Shown here piece after piece: positions 34,687 through 44,325 of a stretch of DNA of 64,000 nt (positions are counted from its first letter, which is position 1; each line of letters opens with the position of its first letter). The notes beneath the pieces are model-generated. The model saw nothing but the letters and a program-made list of their open reading frames with translations. It had not been told where the DNA came from and ran no database searches. The DNA is from Anaerolineae bacterium (GTDB taxonomy: Bacteria; Chloroflexota; Anaerolineae; UBA4142; SHND01). The position numbers and the translations under genes are program-made. The stretch covers positions 62,001 through 126,000 of the forward strand of contig JADZCJ010000044.1 of assembly GCA_020851635.1 (NCBI GenBank), read 5' to 3'.

Positions 34687-36123
34687 TCACAACAAATCCA
34701 CATCATGCGGTTTGCTTTCCTGCAAACCCGCTCCCGTCATACGAACAAAGATCGCCTTGTCGTGAAACTCTTTTAGGGTGTATGCGCCCGAATAACTCAT
34801 GCCCGACTGAATCCCGCCGACCAATTGGGTCAACACTTCGCGCGCCCGTCCGCGATAGGGAACGGCCGCTTCGACACCTTCCGCAACATATTCTTGCAAA
34901 TCTTCTTGCGCCACCCGTTCACCATCGCGCGCTTTGCGGTCGCGGTTCGCCGCCATGCTCGCCATGCCGCGCGATGCTTTGTATCTGTGTCCGTGACGCG
35001 TGAGCACCAGCCCGGGGCTTTCATCCGTGCCCGCCAACAGCGAGCCGATCATGACCGTGCTCGCGCCTGCCGCCAGCGCCTTGGCAGCGTCGCCGGGATG
35101 CCGCACGCCGCCATCCGCAATGATTGGAATATCAGCCGCCTGGGCGATGCCCACCGCCGCGATGATCGCGGTCAGCTGCGGCACACCCGACCCGGCGACA
35201 AGACGGGTTACGCAAATCGAGCCGGGACCCACGCCCACCTTGATGGCGTCCGCGCCCGCGTCAATCAAACGCCGCGTCCCATCCGCCGACGCGACATTTC
35301 CGCCGATCACCTGCGCGTCGGGAAACCGCTTGCGAATCGCGCGAATCATTTCAATTTCCTGCTTGGAATCGCCGTGCGCAATGTCAACGACGATACAGTC
35401 CGCGCCCGCTTCCAGCATGCGCTCTACGCGTTCCATATCACGCTCTTTTACGCCCACCGCCGCGCCGACCCCCAGACGACCGCGCGCGTCTTTGGTCGCT
35501 TTGGGGAATTGTTCGAGCTTCATAATATCCTTGAGCGTGATCAGCCCCGTCACATGCCCGCGCTCATCCACCAGCGGCAGTTTTTCAATCCGATGCTCGT
35601 GCAGAATCTTTTCGGCGTCCGCCAAACTCGTCGTCGCGGGAGCGGTCACCAGCTCACCCCTCATCAGTTTGGTGATGGGCTTGGTTGAATCGTGTTCGAA
35701 CAACAAGTCGCGTGTAGTCACAATGCCGACCAGATGCTTGCCGCCGTTCAGAATCAGGATGCCGCCGGTGCCGGTCTCGTCCACCAAGCGGCGCGCATCA
35801 CCTACGGTATCATTCACGGTCAGCGTAATCGGGTCGGTGACGACATACGATTCCGATTTTTTCACCCGCGCGATTTCCGCCGCCTGCTGCTCGATCGTCA
35901 TGAAACGATGAATAATGCCGATGCCGCCTTCGCGCGCCATGGCAATCGCCATCGCGCTCTCTGTCACCGTGTCCATGTTGGACGAAACAATAGGAATCTG
36001 TAATTTGATTCGTTTCGTCAGCCGCGCCTCAGTGGACAGGGTCTTGCGTGACGCAACCTCCGAATACTGCGGCACCAAAAGCACATCGTCATAGGTCAAA
36101 GCTGTGTCGGGCAAGATCGTCAT
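34687..36123 (-). CDS. guaB: IMP dehydrogenase
   Basis: 478 residues. It oxidises IMP to XMP with NAD. The catalytic barrel surrounds two CBS domains (~95-205). The active-site loop is GPGSICVTR with Cys304, where the usual residue after Cys is Thr, here Val. The IMP-phosphate GGNVAS (274-279) and ADGGV (336-340) are present. The mobile flap usually carries an Arg-Tyr dyad in a DRYF-like motif; here the region reads [10 protein letters not shown] (391-400), so the Tyr is missing. This is still best called IMPDH, though GMP-reductase-like activity should be kept in mind. It lies downstream of xpt on the minus strand. Confidence 0.88.
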   Translation of the reverse strand: MTILPDTALTYDDVLLVPQYSEVASRKTLSTEARLTKRIKLQIPIVSSNMDTVTESAMAIAMAREGGIGIIHRFMTIEQQAAEIARVKKSESYVVTDPITLTVNDTVGDARRLVDETGTGGILILNGGKHLVGIVTTRDLLFEHDSTKPITKLMRGELVTAPATTSLADAEKILHEHRIEKLPLVDERGHVTGLITLKDIMKLEQFPKATKDARGRLGVGAAVGVKERDMERVERMLEAGADCIVVDIAHGDSKQEIEMIRAIRKRFPDAQVIGGNVASADGTRRLIDAGADAIKVGVGPGSICVTRLVAGSGVPQLTAIIAAVGIAQAADIPIIADGGVRHPGDAAKALAAGASTVMIGSLLAGTDESPGLVLTRHGHRYKASRGMASMAANRDRKARDGERVAQEDLQEYVAEGVEAAVPYRGRAREVLTQLVGGIQSGMSYSGAYTLKEFHDKAIFVRMTGAGLQESKPHDVDLL

Positions 36124-36234
36124 GGGGACCCTTTCTCAACGTGTTTCAAGAATGCGGGCAAAGGTGATAAACAATCTGATTTCCGATCAATTTCAGCCCA
36201 ATCTCGATGGATGAGCCGTTTTTGAAACGCGTTG

Positions 36235-36828
36235 CTATTCTGCAAAGATAATCTTGTCTCCCTCAAACCGTTCGATCACGGCGAGCGATTCAACCTGGAC
36301 GTTCAAGTCGCGCAGTTTGCCGCGCCCGCCTTCGAACGCTTTTTCAATCACTGCGCCGATGCCCACCAGGGTTGCGCCGCTCTGCTCTACAATATTCGCA
36401 AGCGCCCGAATCGTCAACGTCGAAGCGAGAAAATCGTCAATGATCAGCACCCGCTCGCCGGGCGATAGAAACTCGTGCGAAACCATCAGCGTAACATGCC
36501 CGCCCTTGGTGTGTGAGGGGGCATCCGCTTGATATGGTTCATGCGACAAAGTGAGCGGCTTGCTCTTGCGCGCAAAAACGACGGGCACCTGGAGCATCAT
36601 CCCCGCCGCCAGCGCGGGCGCAATCCCGCTCGTTTCCGCCGTCAGAATCTTGGTGGGGTCCTGTGCCCGAAACCGCCGCGCAAATTCATAGCCGATGCCC
36701 TGCATGAGCAGCGGGTCCACCTGATGATTCAGAAAGACATCCACTTTTAGGATGCCGTTACCCAAATATCTCCCCTCTTTTTCAATCCGCTCGCGCAACC
36801 AGTGCATGTAGCCGTTATTTTCTGTCAT
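36235..36828 (-). CDS. xpt: Xanthine phosphoribosyltransferase
   Basis: 197 residues very like Firmicute Xpt: GILKVDVFLNHQVDPLLMQGIGYEFARRF at the N-terminus, the PRPP loop VLIIDDFLASTLT (about 127-139) and the C-terminal VIEKAFEGGR. It salvages xanthine to XMP, the same product as IMP dehydrogenase encoded 111 bases downstream, so the pair feeds GMP synthesis from two sides. GAGGAAA lies 7 bases before the ATG. No purine riboswitch is visible in the short upstream gap. Confidence 0.93.
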   Translation of the reverse strand: MTENNGYMHWLRERIEKEGRYLGNGILKVDVFLNHQVDPLLMQGIGYEFARRFRAQDPTKILTAETSGIAPALAAGMMLQVPVVFARKSKPLTLSHEPYQADAPSHTKGGHVTLMVSHEFLSPGERVLIIDDFLASTLTIRALANIVEQSGATLVGIGAVIEKAFEGGRGKLRDLNVQVESLAVIERFEGDKIIFAE

Positions 36829-36862
36829 TAAAGTTTCCTCGAGTCATTTATCGAACGGGCAT

Positions 36863-36929
36863 CGCGTAAGGAACGCTCGCCGCAGCGTTCCCCACCCAAC
36901 GGAACGAATCGGCGTTCGTTCCTTACGCG
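36863..36929. repeat. Multi-arm inverted repeat at the carB 3' end
   Basis: CGCGTAAGGAACG (36863-36875) pairs perfectly with CGTTCCTTACGCG (36917-36929), enclosing two smaller palindromes (GAACGCTCGCCGCAGCGTTC and a GGAACGAA/TTCGTTCC pair). The right arm covers the carB stop codon. It may terminate carB or insulate xpt. Confidence 0.65.
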
Positions 36930-39900
36930 TCTCCGATGCGCCTATGATGCTCCTGCAAGCTCTTCACCTTCAAGTCCTTCATCTGTAACGCCCGGATCGC
37001 TCCCGTCGCCGCCGCCGCCGCGCTCAATGTCGTCAACAGCGGTATCTTGTATCGCACCGCCGCGCGCCGAATCTCGTTGCCGTCGCTGTGAGCTTGGCGT
37101 CCCAATGGCGTGTTGACGATCAGGTCTATCTGCCCGCGCGCGATCTCATCGAGAATGTGGGGCGCTCCCTCCGAGACTTTGTTCAGCGTATCCACAGACA
37201 GACCCACTCGCCGGAGCCATTCCGCCGTCCCGCGCGTCGCCGCAAGTTTCCAGCCCAGGCGCTGCAAATCACGCGCCAGTTTCATCACCGCGCCCTTGTC
37301 GAAATCGTTGACGCTCAAAAAGGCGCGCCCCTGTGTCGGCAGCGGCATGCCCGCCGCGCTTTCAGCTTTGGCGAACGCGTGCCCAAAGGAAGAGGCATGC
37401 CCCATCACCTCGCCCGTCGAACGCATTTCGGGACCCAACCGCACGGGCGCCCCATCAAACTTGTCGAACGGTAAAACAACCTCTTTGACAAAAAACCCGT
37501 CAATATGCGGCTCTGCCGTAAATCCGAGCTCGCGCAGTGTCTTGCCCACCGCAATTTGAGCGGCGATGCGCGCCAACGGCGCACCGGTTGCTTTCGAGAC
37601 AAACGGCACGGTGCGGCTCGCGCGCGGGTTCACCTCCAGCACATGGACGACTTCATCCTTGATCGCAAACTGCGCGTTCATCAGCCCGCACACGCCCAAT
37701 GCCAGAGCAATCCGCGTGGTGTAATCACGCAGGATCTCCAGATGATACTGCGAAATCTTGAACGGCGGCAAAACACACGCGCTATCGCCCGAATGAATCC
37801 CCGCCTCTTCAATGTGCTGCATGATGCCGCCGATCACCACATCCGTCCCATCGCAGACGCAATCCACGTCCACTTCGAACGCATCTTCCAGATAACGGTC
37901 AATCAAAATCGGGTGCTGCGATATCAGTCCGCCGGAGGATATATTCAATGGGTCTTGCGAGAGGGTCCCGGCGTTTGCCGCCTGCTCGATGAAATGCGCG
38001 AGCTCGGCTTGATCATACACAATCGCCATCGCGCGCCCGCCCAGCACAAACGAAGGTCGGAGCATCACGGGATAGCCGATTTGCGCGGCAATGCGGCGCG
38101 CTTCGACCGGAGAGCGCGCCGTCCCATGTTCGGGCGCGGGAATGTCCAGCTCGCGCAAGAGCGCGCCAAAACGCCCGCGGTCTTCGGCAGTGTCAATCGC
38201 CTCGGGCGAGGTGCCATAGATCGGCACGCCCGCGCTTTCCAGGGCGCGCGCCAGGTTCAACGGAGTCTGACCCCCAAATTGAATCAACACCCCATCCGGC
38301 TTTTCACGCTCGACCACATCCATCACGTTTTCAAACGTCACCGGTTCAAAATACAGCCGATCGGCTGTGTCATAATCGGTGCTCACTGTTTCGGGGTTAC
38401 AGTTGAGCATGATCGTCTCGATTCCCAGGTCTTTTAGGGCATAGCACGCGTGGACACAGCAATAATCAAATTCGATCCCCTGCCCGATGCGATTCGGACC
38501 TCCGCCCAAAATCAAGACCTTTTTTCGATTTGCCGGTTCGGCTTCGTCGAACGCGCCCGCATACGTCGAATAGAGATACGGCGTGAACGCTTCAAACTCG
38601 GCGGCGCAGGTGTCCACACGCTGATAGACGGGCTTGATCTGTTCCGCCAAACGTTTCGAGCGCACCTGTAACTCGCTTGCTCCCACCAAATCAGCAATGG
38701 CGCGATCGCCAAATCCTTCGCGCTTGGCATGGTAGAGCATCTCGCGAGTCAACGACCCAAGCGACTGCCGTCCCAGTTCACGCTCCGTTTCGCCGAGCAT
38801 ACGAAGCTGTTCTACAAACCACACATCATAGCCCGATTCCTGCGCCACATGCCCAAGATTCCAATTTTGCCGCAGCGCTTCGACCACGCGAAACAGCCGG
38901 TCCGCCGTCGGTCGTCCCAAGTCACCAATTGGCACATCACGTTTTATTCGCGTATCGCCCGTTTCCAACCCGCGCACTGCCTTTTGCAGCGCTTCGCGGA
39001 ATGTGCCGCCAAGCGCCATGACTTCGCCCACAGATTTCATTTGCGGACCCAGCACAGAATCGGCGTCGGGGAATTTTTCAAACGCCCAGCGCGGGATTTT
39101 CACCACCACATAATCAATCGTTGGCTCGAAACTCGCGGGCGTCACACGCGTTATGTCATTCTTGATTTCGTCCAGCGTATAACCCACCGCCACCAGCGCG
39201 GCGATTTTTGCGATGGGAAAGCCCGTCGCCTTGGATGCCAGCGCGGACGAGCGCGAGACGCGCGGGTTCATTTCAATCACAACCAGCTTGCCGTCGCGCG
39301 GGTTGACCGCAAATTGCACGTTGCTCCCGCCCGTCGCCACACCCACCGCATTCAACACTTTTTTCGCCGCATCCCGCAAGCGTTGATACTCGCGGTCGGT
39401 CAGCGTCATGGCGGGCGCGACGGTGATGCTGTCGCCCGTATGCACACCCATCGCGTCGAGATTTTCAATCGAACAGATCACGACAAACCGGTCTGCCGCA
39501 TCGCGCATCACTTCCAGCTCGTATTCTTTCCAACCGAGCACCGACTGTTCGATCAACACTTGGTGCGCAGGTGAAGCGCGCAGCCCCCTTTCGGCGCGGT
39601 CGCGCAGTTCCTCTGCGCCAAAAGCAATCCCCGCCCCTGCCCCGCCGAGCGTAAAAGATGGACGAATCAACACCGGATAGCCGATTTCCTCGGCGAGTTT
39701 CAACGCCTCGTCAACACCCGTCACGGTATCGCTCAAAGGCACATCCAGCCCGACTTGGCGCATCGCCGTCTTGAACAAACTGCGGTCTTCTGCGAGTTCT
39801 ATCGAGTGAACTTGAGCGCCAAGCAACTGCGTATTATATTTTTTCAGCACGCCGCGTTTTGATAACTCCACCGCCAGATTCAAGGCGGTCTGCGCGCCCA

Positions 39901-40168
39901 CCGTCGGCAGAATCGCGTCCGGTCTTTCGCGCGCAATAATTTTCTCCAGAATTTCAACCGTGAGCGGTTCAATATACGTCGCGTCCGCAAATTCCGGGTC
40001 GGTCATAATCGTCGCGGGATTGGAATTGACCAAAATGATGCGATAGCCCTCGCGCCGCAGCGCCTTGCACGCCTGCGCGCCCGCATAATCAAACTCGCAC
40101 GCCTGCCCGATGACAATCGCGCCCGAGCCGATGATGAGAATAGAATGGATGTCGTTGCGTTTTGGCAT
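36923..40168 (-). CDS. carB: Carbamoyl-phosphate synthase large subunit
   Basis: 1081 residues, the usual length (about 1070). Two ATP-grasp halves each have their own phosphate loop: [17 protein letters not shown] near 14-30 and [17 protein letters not shown] near 575-591. These are followed by the C-terminal MGS-like regulatory domain ([28 protein letters not shown]). With CarA it makes carbamoyl phosphate for arginine and pyrimidines. I chose the ATG at 40168 (MPKRNDIHS), the canonical start. An open frame upstream only translates the heptamer array. The start codon lies in the first heptamer and lacks a ribosome-binding site. Confidence 0.95.
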   Translation of the reverse strand: MPKRNDIHSILIIGSGAIVIGQACEFDYAGAQACKALRREGYRIILVNSNPATIMTDPEFADATYIEPLTVEILEKIIARERPDAILPTVGAQTALNLAVELSKRGVLKKYNTQLLGAQVHSIELAEDRSLFKTAMRQVGLDVPLSDTVTGVDEALKLAEEIGYPVLIRPSFTLGGAGAGIAFGAEELRDRAERGLRASPAHQVLIEQSVLGWKEYELEVMRDAADRFVVICSIENLDAMGVHTGDSITVAPAMTLTDREYQRLRDAAKKVLNAVGVATGGSNVQFAVNPRDGKLVVIEMNPRVSRSSALASKATGFPIAKIAALVAVGYTLDEIKNDITRVTPASFEPTIDYVVVKIPRWAFEKFPDADSVLGPQMKSVGEVMALGGTFREALQKAVRGLETGDTRIKRDVPIGDLGRPTADRLFRVVEALRQNWNLGHVAQESGYDVWFVEQLRMLGETERELGRQSLGSLTREMLYHAKREGFGDRAIADLVGASELQVRSKRLAEQIKPVYQRVDTCAAEFEAFTPYLYSTYAGAFDEAEPANRKKVLILGGGPNRIGQGIEFDYCCVHACYALKDLGIETIMLNCNPETVSTDYDTADRLYFEPVTFENVMDVVEREKPDGVLIQFGGQTPLNLARALESAGVPIYGTSPEAIDTAEDRGRFGALLRELDIPAPEHGTARSPVEARRIAAQIGYPVMLRPSFVLGGRAMAIVYDQAELAHFIEQAANAGTLSQDPLNISSGGLISQHPILIDRYLEDAFEVDVDCVCDGTDVVIGGIMQHIEEAGIHSGDSACVLPPFKISQYHLEILRDYTTRIALALGVCGLMNAQFAIKDEVVHVLEVNPRASRTVPFVSKATGAPLARIAAQIAVGKTLRELGFTAEPHIDGFFVKEVVLPFDKFDGAPVRLGPEMRSTGEVMGHASSFGHAFAKAESAAGMPLPTQGRAFLSVNDFDKGAVMKLARDLQRLGWKLAATRGTAEWLRRVGLSVDTLNKVSEGAPHILDEIARGQIDLIVNTPLGRQAHSDGNEIRRAAVRYKIPLLTTLSAAAAATGAIRALQMKDLKVKSLQEHHRRIGDA

Positions 40169-40330
40169 TTGGTAGATGGCAGATTGCAAATAGCAGATAG
40201 TAGATGGCAGATAGCAGGAGGCAGATGGCAGATGGCAGATGGCAGTTAGCAGATGGCAGATAGCAGGTGGCAGATAGCAAAAGACAGATGACCATTTGCC
40301 ATTAGCCATCGGCTATCCGCCATGCGCCAT
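40163..40330. repeat. 24-unit heptamer array between carA and carB
   Basis: 168 bases divide exactly into 24 heptamers drifting from TGGTAGA/TGGCAGA/TAGCAGA through AGACAGA to TTGCCAT/CCGCCAT/GCGCCAT. The array contains the carB start codon at one end and the carA stop codon at the other. It is the largest heptamer block in the window. Confidence 0.9.
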
Positions 40331-41476
40331 CATCGAAATGAATTGATCAAACAGTCCCAGCGCATCGTGCGTGCCCCCCGCGCTCTCGGGATGAAACTGC
40401 GCGGCAAGCACATTGAGCGCCGGGACGCGCAGACCCTCGACACAATCGTCGTTCAGGTTGATCGCCGTAATCTCTACGTTCGGCGGCAGCGAATCGGCGC
40501 GCACGGCAAAGCCGTGATTGTGCGTCGAGATCTCGACCTGATTCGTGAGCAGATTCTTGACCGGTTGATTGATGCCGCGATGTCCGAATTTCAGCTTGTA
40601 TGTTTCTCCGCCGAGCGCCAGACCCAGAATCTGATGCCCCAGACAAATCCCGAAAATCGGTTTCTTGCCCAACAGCGCGCGAATGTTTGCGACGGCATAC
40701 GTCACCGCCGCAGGGTCCCCCGGTCCGTTCGACAAGAAAATGCCGTCCGGCTTGAGCGCCAATACCTCAGACGCGGGCATTTGCGCGGGCACAACCGTCA
40801 CGCGACAGCTGCGCGAGGTCAACTGCCTCAAGATATTGTGCTTGATGCCATAATCATATGCGACCACATGGAATGGCGTCGCGCCGCCCGCCGTCTCGAG
40901 CCGATTTTTGGCGAATCGTCCGCCGCCCGTAGTTGGCGCATACTCGTACCACTGCGCGTCCGCCGCCTCATCCCAGTGATACGGCTCGTCGCAGGTCACA
41001 TACCGCACCAAGTCCGCCCCATTCATATCGGGCGATTCGAGGGCAAGCTGTTGTAGTCTTGTCGCGTCAAAAATTTCGCTGGAAATCACCCCCCGCATGA
41101 CGCCGCGCGAGCGCAAATGCCGCACCAGCCCGCGCGTATCAAGGTCGGCGATCGCGACAATATTTTGGGCGCGCAGAAATGCATCCAACGATTGTTCCGC
41201 GCGCCAGTTGCTATAGAGGGGGCTTGCTTCGCGCACCGCAAAACCCGACAACCATGCTCGCGCCGATTCCATATCCGCGCGATTGATGCCCGTATTGCCA
41301 ATGTGCGCCGCCGTCATGACGACGATTTGTCCGTAATACGACGGGTCGGTGAGGACTTCTTCGTAACCCGTCAACGAGGTATTGAAAACAACTTCGGCGG
41401 CGCGCGTTCCTTGCGCGCCGAACGTGACTCCGCGCCATTGCGTGCCGTCTTCCAAAACTAAAAGAGCAGGATTCAT
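40313..41476 (-). CDS. carA: Carbamoyl-phosphate synthase small subunit
   Basis: 387 residues. The N-terminal CPS domain is followed by a class I glutamine amidotransferase: catalytic Cys in [12 protein letters not shown] (about 263-274) and the His-Glu of [10 protein letters not shown] near the C-terminus. It supplies ammonia from glutamine to CarB. The last residues (MAHGG) are encoded within the heptamer array that separates it from carB. I chose the ATG at 41476, with GAGG six bases upstream; a start four codons earlier lacks this. Confidence 0.95.
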   Translation of the reverse strand: MNPALLVLEDGTQWRGVTFGAQGTRAAEVVFNTSLTGYEEVLTDPSYYGQIVVMTAAHIGNTGINRADMESARAWLSGFAVREASPLYSNWRAEQSLDAFLRAQNIVAIADLDTRGLVRHLRSRGVMRGVISSEIFDATRLQQLALESPDMNGADLVRYVTCDEPYHWDEAADAQWYEYAPTTGGGRFAKNRLETAGGATPFHVVAYDYGIKHNILRQLTSRSCRVTVVPAQMPASEVLALKPDGIFLSNGPGDPAAVTYAVANIRALLGKKPIFGICLGHQILGLALGGETYKLKFGHRGINQPVKNLLTNQVEISTHNHGFAVRADSLPPNVEITAINLNDDCVEGLRVPALNVLAAQFHPESAGGTHDALGLFDQFISMMAHGG

Positions 41477-41760
41477 GCTAAACCTCATCTTGTCGAATGC
41501 ACGCCGAGCGCATTATACGCGGGAATGCGCGAGATATTAAAAATGCGCTTGCGAGAGCGAATTCTTATTTGGTCCGGATACGAGGTCTTTGGTGGTTTTG
41601 CGTAAACGACAAGCGCCAAAATCCATTCTATTATTCTATTGACATGTTAAAGCAGGATGTGCGTCACGCTTTTGGGCTCCTGTGCGATGCGAGTCGAAAT
41701 TGTGATGGGTTGTGGCGGATTCTATTCGCTCGACGGATTCGGCGATCTGACGCGCTCCAC

Positions 41761-41789
41761 TTGACATCCAATTTTGGCTTTGTTAAATT
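41761..41789 (+). promoter_or_regulatory. Promoter of the 39-residue-repeat protein
   Basis: TTGACA (41761-41766), a 16-17-base spacer and TTAAAT/TAAATT (41783-41789), in an AT-richer stretch. The ~270 bases between the carA start and this promoter (41490-41760) show no gene. Confidence 0.6.
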
Positions 41790-41840
41790 GTGTCGAGTAT
41801 TTTGTTGCATTTTATGCCGCTCTTGGTTATTTAACGATCT

Positions 41841-41866
41841 CTTGCCACAGAATACTCTGTGGCAAG
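41841..41866 (+). promoter_or_regulatory. Leader hairpin before the repeat protein
   Basis: CTTGCCACAGA (41841-41851) and TCTGTGGCAAG (41856-41866) form a perfect 11-bp stem with a 4-base loop, followed by GATTGTTTTG. It lies between the promoter and the ATG at 41886 and so could attenuate transcription. Confidence 0.55.
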
Positions 41867-41885
41867 GATTGTTTTGAGAGGAAAT

Positions 41886-44184
41886 ATGAAAACATTTTTT
41901 TCAATCGTGGCACTTGTGCTTTTGCTGAGCGCCCTCGCTTTATGGCGCGGCGCCCGTATCCGCCGCAACCACTACTCATTCTGATTGGTTCTGGGAAAAC
42001 CCATTTCCGCAAGGACGTAACCTCTATAAAGTAGCGTGTCCTTCGACCACTCTGTGCAAGGCGGTGGGCGATAACGGCGTCATTCTCTCGTGGGACGGGA
42101 CGAATTGGACCACCGACATCTCTGGCACGACAGCTTATCTGCTTGACGTGGCGTGTCCTTCGACGACTCTGTGCAAGGCGGTGGGCGGGAACGGCATCAT
42201 TCGCTCGTGGAATGGGGTGATTTGGAGCGCGGACAACTCTGGCACGACGAGTTATCTCAATGGCGTCGCGTGCCCTTCGACAACCCTGTGCAAGACGGTG
42301 GGCGCAAGCGGCGTGATTCGCTCGTGGACTAGCGGGACGAATTGGAGCTCCAACAACTCTGGCACGACGAGTTACCTCAATGGCGTAGCGTGTCCTTCAA
42401 CAACTCTGTGCAAGGCGGTGGGCACTCAGGGCACGATTCGCTCGTGGGACGGGTCGAATTGGAGCGCCAACAACTCTGGCGTGACGACTACCCTCTCTAG
42501 CGTGGCATGTCCTTTAACGAACTTGTGCAAGACGGTGGGCGCAAGCGGCGTGATTCGCTCGTGGGATGGGTCGAATTGGAGTGCCAACACCTCCAATACG
42601 GCGAATTACCTCTATGGCGTGGCATGTCCTGCGACGAATCTGTGCAAAGCGGTGGGTGACTTGGGCACGATTGTCTCGTGGGATGGGGCGAATTGGAGCG
42701 CCGACACCTCTGGCACGACGAATGAACTTGCTGGCGTGGCATGTGCTTCGACGTCCCTGTGCGAGGCGGTGGGCGAGCTCGGCACGATTGTCTCGTGGGA
42801 CGGAGCGAATTGGAGTGCCAACACCTCCAATACGGCGAATTACCTCTATGGCGTGGCATGTGCTTCGACCTCCTTTTGCAAGGCGGTGGGTGGCTTGGGT
42901 ACGATTGTCTCGTGGAACGGGACGAGTTGGAGCGCCGACACCTCCAACACGGCAGATGATCTCAATGGCGTGGCGTGTTCTTCCACGACCCTGTGCAAGG
43001 CGGTGGGCGGTGGCGGCACGGTTGTTTCGTGGGATGGGTCGAATTGGAGCGCTGACACCTCTGGCACGACGAATTACCTCTTTGGCGTAGCATGTGCTTC
43101 GACATCCCTGTGCAAGGCGGTGGGCGATGGCGGCACGATTCTCTCGTGGGATGGGGCGAATTGGAGCGCCGATACCTCCAACACGACGCGTCAACTCTAT
43201 GGGGTAGCATGCGCTTCAACAAACCTATGCAAGACGGTGTGCGAGGTCGGCACGATCGTCTCGTGGGACGGGTCGAATTGGAGCGCTGACACCTCTGGCA
43301 CGACGAATTACCTCTTTGGCGTAGCATGTTCTTCGACGTCTCTGTGCAAGGCGGTGGGCGAGGTCGGCACGATTGTCTCGTGGGATGGGTCGAATTGGGG
43401 CACCGACACTCTCGTCACGCCGAATGAACTCGCTGGCGTAGCATGTCTTTCGACTCTGTGCAAGGCGGTGGGCGATGGCGGCACGATTCTGGGAATGGTT
43501 GCTCAAATGCTCAACGATATTTCGACCGGGTTTGCGCTGGATATATTCAACAGCACGGGCTGTCTCACCGGTATCACCGTCACCGAGTTTGCGAGCAATC
43601 ATCCCAATGCGCCTGTTGTACTCCAAACGGGACGCTATTGGACGATTACGCCTTCGGGCTGCACCAGCGGTTTTAGCGGCACGCTGACATTGCCCACCAC
43701 CTTTACGCCCGACGGCAACAGCACGGTCTGTCGTTATACCGGCAGCGGGATGATATGGAATTGCGCCCATAACGGTTTTTCGACCAGTCCGAACAACACC
43801 GTGACGCGCGTGGGCATTACCGAATTTTCGGATTGGGCAGCCGGTACCAGCGCGCCGACAGCCGCGGCGCTGACAAACTTGACGGCCAAGGCGAAAACAA
43901 GGGAAACCGGCAAACGGGTCGTCAAAGTCAAGTGGGAAACGGGGAATGAGTTGAATGTGGTGGGGTTCAATCTCTATCGCGCCGCGAAAAAGAATGGGAC
44001 CTTCAAAAAATTGAACGCGGCACTGCTTGCGACAAAACATCCCGGGGAAATCGTAGGCGCCGCCTACAAGCTCCGAGACAAAAAAGTGAGAACAGCCAAA
44101 CCGTATTTTTACAAATTGGAAGTCATCATGACAGACGGAACGAGCGATTGGAGCGACGTGGTAAAGGTCAAGCCCCTCAAGTAG
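41886..44184 (+). CDS. Secreted 39-residue-repeat protein (apparent frameshift)
   Basis: The ATG at 41886 (after AGAGGAAA) opens a signal peptide (MKTFFSIVALVLLLSALAL), but that frame stops at ~41982. The continuing frame (APVSAATTTHSDWFWENP, then the repeats) is +1 relative to it and open from ~41925, so a one-base frameshift between about 41925 and 41980 splits one gene. The body has twelve full and one partial repeats of 39 residues (VACxSTxLCKAVGxxGTIxSWDGxNWSAD), each with two Cys, probably beta-propeller-like blades. After ~490 come an unassigned domain and a C-terminal fibronectin-type segment. If read from the internal ATG at 42064 it has 706 residues and no signal. Confidence 0.8.
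42031..43495. repeat. 117-base coding tandem repeats
   Basis: About 12.5 copies of a 117-base unit encode the 39-residue blades of the secreted protein. Neighbouring copies are very similar (GCGAATTGGAGCGCC recurs), which suggests recent unequal recombination or conversion. Confidence 0.85.
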
Positions 44185-44238
44185 GGGCAACGCCTCGCGC
44201 CTGCGCGCCGCTTGCCGCCGCAAGGCAGCTCGGGACTT

Positions 44239-44267
44239 ATCCGCGTCCAGAGGGGCGCGGATTCTTT
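44239..44267 (+). terminator. Intrinsic terminator
   Basis: ATCCGCGTCC (44239-44248) pairs with GGGCGCGGAT (44253-44262, one G-U) around AGAG, followed by TTCTTTTT. It ends the secreted repeat gene. Confidence 0.8.
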
Positions 44268-44307
44268 TTGTTGATTTTCCTCTTTCGTCTTTTTTCTGAA
44301 TTCACTT

Positions 44308-44313
44308 TATAAT
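44308..44313 (+). promoter_or_regulatory. -10 box for near-leaderless purB
   Basis: A perfect TATAAT sits 12 bases before the purB ATG, so the transcript would have a leader of only about 5 bases or none. No ribosome-binding sequence precedes the ATG, in keeping with leaderless translation. The -35 region is T-rich without a clear TTGACA. Confidence 0.55.
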
Positions 44314-44325
44314 CCCTTTTCATCC

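Noticed and set aside
36829-36922. Purine riboswitch before xpt
   Set aside because: The gap is only 94 bases and shows palindromes related to the carB end, not the conserved three-way-junction core sequences.
40169-40309. Longer CarB start
   Set aside because: The added residues ([14 protein letters not shown] type heptads) are the translated heptamer array; canonical CarB begins MPKR at 40168.
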